Shown piece by piece: positions 1 to 6,056 of a DNA stretch of 7,252 nt. The position numbers and the translations under genes are program-made. The stretch spans positions 1 to 7,252 of the forward strand of contig JAAXUD010000131.1 of NCBI GenBank assembly GCA_013336205.1, in the 5' to 3' direction. Each line of letters begins with the position of its first letter. The first letter of the stretch is position 1. This DNA comes from Lentimicrobium sp. (GTDB lineage Bacteria > Bacteroidota > Bacteroidia > Bacteroidales > Lentimicrobiaceae). Under the pieces are notes generated by a model. The model was not told the origin of the DNA. It was given only the letters and a program-made list of their open reading frames with translations, and searched no databases.

Positions 1-546
1 TCTTACTTCGCCCGGTTTTAATTCGCCCAGATAAATTGAACCGACCCTTACCCTGAAAAGCCTCAATGTCGGGAAACCGGCAGCCGCAGTCATTTTCCGG
101 ATTTGCCTGTTTTTACCCTCAGTCAACGTAATTGACACCCAGCAGGTAGGGCCATGCCGGTCGTCCCTGATTTTCTTCGTCCTCGGCGCAAAACCCGGAT
201 CATTTTCCAACAAAACTGCCTTGCAGGGTCTTGTCTGATATTTAACCCCTCTTATTCCAATTTCAACACCGATGCGGAGTTTCTCCAGCGCCACTTCATC
301 GATCAAACCATCGAGCTGGGCATAGTATTCCTTTTCATGGCTCCTGGCCCGCACCAGTTCACTCTGCATTCCATCGGTGGTTAGCAGCAGCAATCCTTCG
401 CTTTCTTCGTCAAGCCTACCAATGGGCATAGTACCTTCCGGGAAATCATACAGTTCACCCAACACCTTTTTCCAGTCGAGCTCGCACACAAACTGGCTCA
501 TAAAGCCAAATGGTTTGTGAATTATAAAATGGCGGTGATCTGGCAT
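1..546 (-). CDS. rluE: RluE-type 23S rRNA pseudouridine synthase (3' end cut by window)
   Basis: Isomerises a uridine of 23S rRNA to pseudouridine in the cytoplasm; E. coli RluE acts on U2457, and the same target here is an inference. Translating the reverse strand from ATG at 546 gives 182 codons open to the window edge. Residues 7-19 (FIIHKPFGFMSQF) match the family's N-terminal strand. GRLDEESEGLL at 43-53 is the catalytic motif, with Asp46 as the expected nucleophile. EGKNRQIRKM at 143-152 and GFPTLRLFR at 157-165 are the C-terminal signature, and the last visible residues (KPGEVR) align with the end of E. coli RluE, so only a few residues should be missing. There is no RsuA-type S4 domain at the N terminus, which is usual for RluE. 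The gene diverges from the glycosyltransferase gene. RluF or another RsuA-family member is possible; the enzyme class is secure. Confidence 0.93.
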   Translation of the reverse strand, partial: MPDHRHFIIHKPFGFMSQFVCELDWKKVLGELYDFPEGTMPIGRLDEESEGLLLLTTDGMQSELVRARSHEKEYYAQLDGLIDEVALEKLRIGVEIGIRGVKYQTRPCKAVLLENDPGFAPRTKKIRDDRHGPTCWVSITLTEGKNRQIRKMTAAAGFPTLRLFRVRVGSIYLGELKPGEVR

Positions 547-707
547 AAGGAAATATTTCTGCAAAGTTAAGCCGTAATTCCCGGAACAGAAAACCAAAGC
601 TTCCAGTTTCAGGATTTTTTGGCCTTTCGGTAAACCTTCCGGGGAATCAGGCATACGAATATTCCCTATTATCCCTATCTTTACCCGCTGCAAACAAAGT
701 TGCCTTA
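547..707. other. Divergent intergenic spacer between rluE-like and glycosyltransferase genes
   Basis: This 161-bp spacer must hold the promoters of both flanking genes. Apart from the -7 candidate for the left gene, a near match to the same motif (TATCTTTA, 676-683, one mismatch) lies 25 nt before the ATG at 708 on the plus strand, without a clear -33 partner. The spacer also carries a 16-bp segment (623-638) that recurs with one mismatch just after the glycosyltransferase stop codon. I see no RNA gene or stable hairpin. Confidence 0.5.
562..569 (-). promoter_or_regulatory. Candidate Bacteroidota -7 element (TAACTTTG) for the pseudouridine synthase gene
   Basis: Read on the minus strand, TAACTTTG is an exact match to TAnnTTTG, the -7 motif of the primary sigma factor in Bacteroidota. 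It would start transcription around 555, about 10 nt before the ATG at 546. The -33 region is weak: the nearest TTTG is 25 nt upstream, longer than the usual spacing of about 20. Support is position and one motif only. Confidence 0.35.
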
Positions 708-2672
708 ATGAAACTATCGGTTGTAATCGTTAACTACAACGTTAAGTACTTCCTTGAACAATGTCTTCATTCCGTCGATGCCGCAATCCGGGGGCTTGAT
801 GCTGAAGTGTTTGTTGTTGACAACAATTCGGTTGATGGTTCCATGGAAATGGTTACCGAAAAATTCCCGACTGTTATCCAGATAAACAATCCGGATAACC
901 CCGGATTTTCAAAAGCCAATAACCAGGCCATCCGGCAGGCGAAAGGAGAATACATCCTTTTATTGAATCCCGATACTATTGTTGAACAGGATACCTTTTC
1001 AAAATGCATCGGCTTTATGGATGCCCATCCTGATGCCGGAGGATTGGGCATTAAGATGGTAGATGGCAAAGGTCGTTTCCTCCCTGAATCAAAACGCGGA
1101 CTTCCGACACCGGTTGTGGCCTTCTATAAAATATTCGGGCTTTCGGCTTTGTTCCCTAAATCCAGAATATTCGGCCAATATCATCTCGGTTTTCTTGATA
1201 AAGATGAAACCCATGTTGTGGATGTTCTCGCCGGCGCCTATATGATGATGAGGCGCGAAACGCTTGACAAGACAGGCCTGCTGGATGAGGACTTTTTTAT
1301 GTATGGCGAAGACATCGACCTAAGTTACCGTATAACCAAAGCAGGCTATAAAAATTATTATTATCCTGAAGCACGCATCATTCATTATAAAGGCGAAAGC
1401 ACCAAAAAGTCAAGTATCAATTACGTATTTGTCTTCTACAATGCCATGGTTATTTTTGCCAAAAAACACTTTTCGCAGAAGAACGCCAGGCTTTTCTCTT
1501 TGCTGATTCACCTGGCGATCTACCTTAGAGCAGGCATTGCTGTTATCTACCGGGTTCTTAACAAATTACTCCTTCCCCTGGCAGATGCTGCTATAATTTA
1601 CGCCGGCGCGCTGCTGATTGTTGATTACTGGGAAAGCCAGGTTATTTACAAAGTTGGCGGGCACTATCCCTCGCTCTTTCTTTTCGGGGTTTTGCCGGTT
1701 TATATTCTGATCTGGCTTTTTTCTGTGCTCATTAGCGGAGGTTACGATCCACCGCTGAGAATGCGCAAAATACTTACAGGGCTTTTTGCCGGCACTGTCA
1801 GCATTCTGGTGCTATATGCCTTGTTGCCCGCGGAATTCAGATTTTCGAGGGCACTCATAATCCTCACTGGAATCTGGGGATTATTGTCGATGACCGGCAT
1901 TCGTTTTGCGCTTCACCTTGCGGGATTCAAAAATTTCAGGATCGGCGCCAATCCAAACCGACGGTTTGCTATAGCCGGAAATACCATTGAATCAGAGAGA
2001 GTAGCCGACCTGCTGAGAAAAACACTCATCAATCCGGCTTTTATAGGATTGGTAAGCGTTGACGATAACAACCGAAGTTCAAACGGATGCATCGGGAATA
2101 TCGCACAACTGCCGGATATCATCAGTATTTATAAAATTGATGAAGTCATCTTTTGTGCCCGTGATATTCCGGCTCACCGCATTATTGACACCATGAGCCA
2201 GCTGCAGCGAACCCAGACAGATTTTAAAATTGCACCTCCTGAGAGCCTTGCCATCATCGGCTCAAATTCAATCAGTACGACCGGCGATTTGTATGTTATT
2301 GATATTAACTCTATCAGTAAAATAAATAACCGGCGTAACAAGCGTATTTTCGACCTTACCCTGGCAACAATTCTGCTTGGTTTAAGTCCGCTGCTAATGT
2401 GGGTAACAATCAATCCACTGGTATTTATCTTCAACATTGTCAGGGTTTTAACCGGAATAAGATCATGGATAGGCTACGCGCCACTTCCGGGTTCAGATTC
2501 CGCAATGCCCGATATCCGTAAAGGAATACTCAATCCTACCGACCTATTCCCGAATCGTCAGCTGGATGATGAAACCACAGGCACACTCAATTTGCTCTAT
2601 GCACGCGATTATCGTGTAACAAACGACCTGAATATCATATTCAGGGGATTCCGCAGACTGGGAAGATTGTAG
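708..2672 (+). CDS. GT2 glycosyltransferase fused to a catalytically truncated polyprenyl-phosphate phosphoglycosyltransferase
   Basis: Residues 1-250 are a GT-A fold family 2 transferase of the WbbL (rhamnosyltransferase-like) kind. It shows the VVIVNYN start, nucleotide-binding DNNSVDGS (38-45), the DXD-equivalent NPD (87-89) and the catalytic GED (200-202) in FFMYGEDIDLSYRI. Hydrophobic segments follow near 286-306, 322-343, 354-373 and 381-403. A Rossmann-like domain at about 418-535 (RFAIAGNTIESERVADLL) resembles the CoA_binding_3 module of WbaP/WcaJ. KRIFDLTLATILLGLSP at 545-561 is the phosphoglycosyltransferase membrane anchor with its Ser-Pro break, and YARDYRVTNDLNIIFRG (631-647) matches that family's C-terminal tail. 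About 60 residues between anchor and tail, including the expected KFRSM-like and Asp-Glu-Leu motifs, are absent. I infer that it extends a lipid-linked glycan at the inner membrane through the GT2 domain and that the second domain is inactive. Sugar and acceptor are unknown. ATG 708 is the first start and fits the family N terminus. Confidence 0.88.
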   Translation: MKLSVVIVNYNVKYFLEQCLHSVDAAIRGLDAEVFVVDNNSVDGSMEMVTEKFPTVIQINNPDNPGFSKANNQAIRQAKGEYILLLNPDTIVEQDTFSKCIGFMDAHPDAGGLGIKMVDGKGRFLPESKRGLPTPVVAFYKIFGLSALFPKSRIFGQYHLGFLDKDETHVVDVLAGAYMMMRRETLDKTGLLDEDFFMYGEDIDLSYRITKAGYKNYYYPEARIIHYKGESTKKSSINYVFVFYNAMVIFAKKHFSQKNARLFSLLIHLAIYLRAGIAVIYRVLNKLLLPLADAAIIYAGALLIVDYWESQVIYKVGGHYPSLFLFGVLPVYILIWLFSVLISGGYDPPLRMRKILTGLFAGTVSILVLYALLPAEFRFSRALIILTGIWGLLSMTGIRFALHLAGFKNFRIGANPNRRFAIAGNTIESERVADLLRKTLINPAFIGLVSVDDNNRSSNGCIGNIAQLPDIISIYKIDEVIFCARDIPAHRIIDTMSQLQRTQTDFKIAPPESLAIIGSNSISTTGDLYVIDINSISKINNRRNKRIFDLTLATILLGLSPLLMWVTINPLVFIFNIVRVLTGIRSWIGYAPLPGSDSAMPDIRKGILNPTDLFPNRQLDDETTGTLNLLYARDYRVTNDLNIIFRGFRRLGRL

Positions 2673-2773
2673 TACCTTCCGGTAAACCTTTTTTATTGAT
2701 CTTTGTTAAGTACCACAACGAATAACCCCTTTTCCGGCAGTTGGCCGAACGAATAAAAAAAACAATATCTGCT

Positions 2774-4090
2774 ATGGCAAAATTTGAAGTTATTATGCCC
2801 AAACTGGGCGAAAGTATTATTGAAGCCACCATTACCAAATGGATGAAGAATCCGGGAGATCAGATTGAAGAAGATGACCCTATCGTTGAAATAGCGACAG
2901 ACAAAGTGGATTCAGAAATCCCTTCACCGGTTGAAGGTAAATTGATTAAAGTCCTTTATAATGAGGGCGATGTAGTTCCGGTTGGAAAAGTTATTGCCAT
3001 AATTGAGACCGACCCTGATGCTCCATCAGAGGATGATTCGAAAGAAGTTGTTAAAGCAGGCGAAGTTGTTGCTGAAGAGATTAAGACAATCGTTTCTGAG
3101 GCTTCAGTTGCAGTTGATGAAACTATTGAAAATGCTTCAGATCGCTTCTATTCCCCGCTTGTTAAGAACATAGCCAAAACCGAAGGCATCAGCCAGGCGG
3201 AACTCAATAAAGTACCTGGAACCGGTAAAGAAGGCCGTGTTACCAAAGAGGATCTGATGGCTTATCTCAAACATCGTGATGCAGCGCCTGCTGCCTCTCA
3301 AAAAGCTGAAGTGGTGGCTGCACCTGTATCTGCTGTTGCACCTGCACCTAAGCCGGCAGCCCCTCAGGTGTTTGCAGGCAATGGCGACGAAATAGTTGAA
3401 ATGGACCGGATGCGCAAACTTATTGCTGATCATATGGTCATGTCAATTCAGGTTTCACCGCATGTTACTTCTTTTATTGAAGTGGATGTAACCAACATGG
3501 TGAAATGGCGCGAACGCGTTAAAGATGACTTCCTTAAACGTGAAAAAGAGAAAATTACCTTCACCCCGATTTTTATAGAAGCCGCAGCCCAGGCGCTCAA
3601 AGCTTTCCCGGGTGTAAATGCATCTGTTGATGGTTACAAGGTTATACTCCGGAAAAATATTAACATTGGAATGGCAGCTGCCTTGCCAAATGGCAATCTG
3701 ATAGTGCCTGTTATTAAAAATGCAGACCAGAAGAACCTGCTTGGTCTGGCAAAAGATGTAAACAGTCTGGCCAACAAAGCACGTTCAAATAAACTTGAAC
3801 CTGATGATATTTCGGGAGGCACGTTTACCATTACAAATCTGGGAACTTTTGGAAGTATTACCGGTTCCCCGATCATAAACCAACCTCAGGTTGCGATTCT
3901 TGGCCTTGGTGTCATTAAGAAAAAGCCTGTAGTTCTTGAAACAGCCGAAGGTGATGTAATTGCCATTCGTCACATGATCATACTCTCCTTGGCTTATGAC
4001 CATCGTGTAGTTGATGGAGCGCTGGGCGGAATGTATCTGCAAAAGATGCAGCAACTGCTTGAAAGTTTCGATACAAACAGACAAATATAA
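2774..4090 (+). CDS. 2-oxo acid dehydrogenase E2, dihydrolipoamide acyltransferase
   Basis: E2 core of a 2-oxo acid dehydrogenase complex: it moves the acyl group from E1-bound lipoamide to CoA in the cytoplasm. There are 438 residues in the standard order. A single lipoyl domain spans 1-78, with the lipoylated Lys44 in EIATDKVDSEIPSP. An acidic linker follows at 79-122, then the peripheral-subunit binding domain at about 124-166 (RFYSPLVKNIAKTEGI to DLMAYL). An Ala/Pro-rich swinging linker at 167-204 leads to the catalytic domain at 206-431, ending in YDHRVVDGALGG with His410 and Asp414. The start ATG 2774 gives the family's MAKFEVIMPKLGES; a TTG at 2741 would add 11 residues that match nothing. 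The catalytic motifs look nearer to branched-chain or mixed-substrate E2 than to SucB, but substrate cannot be settled from sequence. No E1 or E3 gene is adjacent. An intrinsic terminator follows the stop. Confidence 0.95.
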   Translation: MAKFEVIMPKLGESIIEATITKWMKNPGDQIEEDDPIVEIATDKVDSEIPSPVEGKLIKVLYNEGDVVPVGKVIAIIETDPDAPSEDDSKEVVKAGEVVAEEIKTIVSEASVAVDETIENASDRFYSPLVKNIAKTEGISQAELNKVPGTGKEGRVTKEDLMAYLKHRDAAPAASQKAEVVAAPVSAVAPAPKPAAPQVFAGNGDEIVEMDRMRKLIADHMVMSIQVSPHVTSFIEVDVTNMVKWRERVKDDFLKREKEKITFTPIFIEAAAQALKAFPGVNASVDGYKVILRKNINIGMAAALPNGNLIVPVIKNADQKNLLGLAKDVNSLANKARSNKLEPDDISGGTFTITNLGTFGSITGSPIINQPQVAILGLGVIKKKPVVLETAEGDVIAIRHMIILSLAYDHRVVDGALGGMYLQKMQQLLESFDTNRQI

Positions 4091-4112
4091 CTGCTAAAAA
4101 CTTTAACTTCGC

Positions 4113-4149
4113 AGCATCATGGGGTGTTTCCTGTGATGCTTTTTTATTT
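4113..4149 (+). terminator. Intrinsic terminator of the E2 gene
   Basis: AGCATCA (4113-4119) pairs with TGATGCT (4134-4140). The stem can extend inward by four more pairs (two G-T wobbles, two G-C) to about 11 bp with a 6-nt loop, and a run of six T follows (4140-4145) before ATTT. It lies 22 nt after the E2 stop codon, the expected place for a rho-independent terminator. It separates E2 from the exonuclease gene, whose ATG is only 15 nt past the T run, so that gene either starts inside this region or depends on read-through. Confidence 0.8.
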
Positions 4150-4159
4150 AAACTTTCTT

Positions 4160-4981
4160 ATGAAACTCCAATTAACAAAGCCACTGGCTATTTTTGACCT
4201 CGAAACAACAGGAACCAATGTCGGCAGTGACCGCATTGTTGAAATCTCTATTATAAAAGTAAATCCCGACGGAAAAGAGGAAGTAATGACCCGGCTAGTT
4301 AATCCTGGTATCCCTATCCCCGCTGAAGTTACAGCCATTCATGGAATCACCGATGAAAAAGTAAAAAATGAACCGACCTTTGCCGAACTGGCACCTGTAC
4401 TATCCCGGTTTCTAAATAATTGCGACTTAGGCGGTTATAATTCAAACAAGTTTGATATTCCTTTGCTGGTAGAAGAGTTCCTGAGGGCCGATATTGATTT
4501 TGACCTGAAAGGCCGTCGGTTTGTTGATGTTCAGAACATTTTCCATAAAATGGAACCCCGGACGCTGAAAGCCGCTTACCGGTTTTATTGTAACCAGGAT
4601 TTGATAAATGCCCATTCTGCGGAAGCTGACACCCGGGCAACCTATGAAATACTGCTTTCGCAGCTGGATCGCTATGAAAATGCAGAATATACCTCTAATG
4701 AAGGTGTTGTTTCAAAACCAATAGTCAATGATGTAAAAGCGCTGCACGAGTTTTCCTTTCATAACCGGAACGCTGACCTTGTCGGACATCTTATTTTTAA
4801 CCAAAAAAACCAGGAAGTCTTCAATTTTGGTAAATACAAAGGAAAAGCAGTTGAAGAAGTTTTCAGCAATGAGCCTTCCTATTATGACTGGATGATGAAA
4901 TCAGATTTTCCGCTGTCAACAAAAAAAGTAATAACAGCCATCAAACTCCGCGGTTTTAACAAGAGTTCGGTGAAGATCTAG
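4160..4981 (+). CDS. DnaQ-like 3'-5' exonuclease with ExoX-like C-terminal domain
   Basis: A DEDDh-type 3'-5' exonuclease of 273 residues. Exo I is FDLETTG, with Asp13 and Glu15 as metal ligands. HGIT at 61-64 is typical of epsilon-like enzymes. Exo II is YNSNKFDIPLL with Asp99, and Exo III is HSAEAD with His152 and Asp157, so the catalytic set is complete. A linker at about 175-200 leads to a small C-terminal domain (220-268) with FNFGKYKGKAVEEV and YYDWMMKSDFP, which resembles the ExoX-like C-terminal domain. It may proofread, repair or trim DNA ends; a role as the replicative epsilon subunit is not shown. I chose ATG 4160 (MKLQLTKPLAIFDLETTG). The upstream GTG at 4124 adds 12 hydrophobic residues and sits inside the E2 terminator hairpin. 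No Shine-Dalgarno sequence is visible. A 260-bp spacer follows. Confidence 0.92.
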   Translation: MKLQLTKPLAIFDLETTGTNVGSDRIVEISIIKVNPDGKEEVMTRLVNPGIPIPAEVTAIHGITDEKVKNEPTFAELAPVLSRFLNNCDLGGYNSNKFDIPLLVEEFLRADIDFDLKGRRFVDVQNIFHKMEPRTLKAAYRFYCNQDLINAHSAEADTRATYEILLSQLDRYENAEYTSNEGVVSKPIVNDVKALHEFSFHNRNADLVGHLIFNQKNQEVFNFGKYKGKAVEEVFSNEPSYYDWMMKSDFPLSTKKVITAIKLRGFNKSSVKI

Positions 4982-5014
4982 AATGGTTTATTGGAATTCA
5001 GAAAGCATTGATTA

Positions 5015-5067
5015 ATTAGCAGATTAGCGGATTAGCGGATTCGATGATTAACAGATTAATCAGATTT
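5015..5067. repeat. Degenerate 8-bp tandem repeat, ATTAGC(A/G)G
   Basis: Three adjacent copies read ATTAGCAG (5015-5022), ATTAGCGG (5023-5030) and ATTAGCGG (5031-5038). After an interruption (ATTCGATG) come the related units ATTAACAG (5047-5054) and ATTAATCAG (5055-5063), then ATTT. The spacing stays close to 8 bp throughout, which suggests slippage-driven growth followed by decay. The array is noncoding and lies about 30 nt after the exonuclease stop. Confidence 0.75.
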
Positions 5068-5206
5068 ACTTGCGATGATAGTATCCCTTTCTGTTTCTCT
5101 TTGAAATATTTTTGACAATATCCTTAAGTTAAAGCTATCTCCCCTTTGCCTTCGGTAAAAATGGAGAAAGGAAGCTGAAGTGATTTTTGTTTTCAGACTT
5201 TGAACT

Positions 5207-5234
5207 TTTTACTTTAGACTTTTTACTTTAGACT
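5207..5234. repeat. 14-bp perfect tandem duplication before the FAHD1-like gene
   Basis: TTTTACTTTAGACT occurs twice with no gap, at 5207-5220 and 5221-5234, and a diverged relative (AGACTTTGAAC, 5195-5205) precedes it. The second copy ends 7 nt before the ATG at 5242, so the repeat would form most of the leader or part of the promoter. Copies contain TACTTTAG and the junction gives TAGACTTG, each one mismatch from the Bacteroidota -7 motif TAnnTTTG, so copy number could affect transcription. That role is speculation. Confidence 0.75.
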
Positions 5235-5241
5235 TGTCTCT

Positions 5242-5853
5242 ATGAAAATGATCTGTATCGGCCGCAATTACAGCGAGCATGCCCGCGAACTCAACAATCC
5301 GGTTCCTTCAGAGCCTGTTTTCTTTATGAAACCCGAATCGGCACAACTCCGGAACAATCAGCCATTTTTTTACCCTGAATTCTCAAAAGACATTCACTAT
5401 GAAGCTGAGCTGGTGATGCATGTTTGCAAAGTCGGCCGGAATATCCAGGAAAAATTTGCCGGTACCTATTTCGATGGCATTGGCGTTGGCATTGACTTTA
5501 CGGCCCGCGACCTGCAACAAAAAGCCAAAGAAAAAGGATTGCCCTGGGAGATGGCCAAGGCATTCGACTTCTCGGCACCGGTAAGCAAATTTATTCCGGT
5601 TTCGGAGTTTCCTGACCTGAAGAATATAAGATTCGGGCTTTACAAGAACAATGAAATGGTGCAGGATGGCAATTCTTCGGATATGATTTTCTCATTCGAC
5701 CAGATAATAGCCTATGTCTCTAAATTTGTAACCCTGAAACAAGGCGACTATATCTTCACAGGCACGCCTGCAGGTGTCGGACCAGTCAAAATCGGCGATA
5801 GTCTTGAAGCTTTTATAGGTGGTAAAAAAATGCTCCTTTGTAATATCCGCTAA
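5242..5853 (+). CDS. FAHD1-like fumarylacetoacetate hydrolase family enzyme
   Basis: A 203-residue single-domain member of the fumarylacetoacetate hydrolase superfamily, closest in appearance to FAHD1, which hydrolyses acylpyruvates and decarboxylates oxaloacetate using Mg2+ or Mn2+. Metal ligands are Glu54 and Glu56 in HYEAELVMHV and Asp85 in VGIDFTARDLQ. Lid residues His13 and Glu16, plus Lys30, Arg89, Gln92, Lys106 and Thr175 (FTGTPAGVGPVKIGD), all fall at a constant offset of 17 from the human FAHD1 active-site positions as I recall them, with no net gap. KGLPWEMAKAFDFSAPVS and DMIFSFDQIIAYVSK are also typical. The length matches FAHD1 and lacks the extra N-terminal region of true fumarylacetoacetase. 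ATG 5242 gives MKMICIGRNYSEH, the family start; ATG 5248 is a minor alternative. Oxaloacetate decarboxylase or acylpyruvase activity is likely, but the physiological substrate is not known. Confidence 0.93.
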   Translation: MKMICIGRNYSEHARELNNPVPSEPVFFMKPESAQLRNNQPFFYPEFSKDIHYEAELVMHVCKVGRNIQEKFAGTYFDGIGVGIDFTARDLQQKAKEKGLPWEMAKAFDFSAPVSKFIPVSEFPDLKNIRFGLYKNNEMVQDGNSSDMIFSFDQIIAYVSKFVTLKQGDYIFTGTPAGVGPVKIGDSLEAFIGGKKMLLCNIR

Positions 5854-5976
5854 TTCAGGACATTGTGGACATAAAACAGATTTTCGTATAAGCATGGAAT
5901 TGTTTATATTCCGGATTCTCCACCAAAATAGCCGCGAGATATACCTGTAAATGATCACTCATTGATGAATATTAGA

Positions 5977-6022
5977 CAGGCTTCGGATCTCCTGGCAGTA
6001 TGCACGGGAGATCCAAAGCCTG
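5977..6022. repeat. Strong inverted repeat between convergent genes
   Basis: CAGGCTT (5977-5983) pairs with AAGCCTG (6016-6022). After a single C/A mismatch, GGATCTCC (5985-5992) pairs with GGAGATCC (6007-6014). This gives 15 Watson-Crick pairs around a 14-nt loop. No T run follows on either strand, so it is not a standard intrinsic terminator. It could stabilise the FAHD1-like mRNA 3' end, terminate transcription from both sides, or be a copy of a dispersed palindromic repeat. Confidence 0.75.
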
Positions 6023-6056
6023 AAGATACCGCTGAGACAGCTTCCTTAGTGTATTC

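Larger units (their letters stand above)
4982..5241. other. AT-rich spacer with two short tandem repeats
   Basis: This 260-bp spacer contains no convincing coding region. It holds an 8-bp-period repeat near its left end and a 14-bp tandem duplication just before the FAHD1-like start. In the middle, TTTGCC (5145-5150) can pair with GGTAAA (5154-5159) and CTCC (5139-5142) with GGAG (5163-5166), a loose interrupted hairpin of doubtful meaning. TTGACA at 5112-5117 resembles a -35 box but has no good partner. The promoter of the downstream gene should lie here, but I cannot place it. Confidence 0.5.

Noticed and set aside
154..384. 76-codon plus-strand open frame
   Set aside because: It is antisense to the rluE-like gene, which shows clear family motifs; its translation has none.
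2674..2694. Possible terminator after the glycosyltransferase gene
   Set aside because: TACC/GGTA gives only a 4-bp stem, and the T run begins 5 nt after it; too weak to call.
2698..2705. GATCTTTG as a -7 promoter element for E2
   Set aside because: One mismatch to TAnnTTTG in the first position and no -33 element at the right distance; reported only here.
2741..2773. TTG start that would extend the E2 protein by 11 residues
   Set aside because: The added residues (AERIKKTISA) have no counterpart in E2 proteins, and ATG 2774 begins the canonical lipoyl domain.
4124..4159. GTG start that would extend the exonuclease by 12 residues
   Set aside because: It lies inside the E2 terminator hairpin, and the extension does not match the family; ATG 4160 gives a normal N terminus.
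5015..5067. Possible CRISPR-like array
   Set aside because: Units are only 8 bp and directly adjacent with no spacers; this is a simple tandem repeat.
5692..5958. 88-codon minus-strand open frame over the FAHD1-like 3' end
   Set aside because: It overlaps the conserved C terminus of the FAHD1-like gene in antisense and has no recognisable domain.
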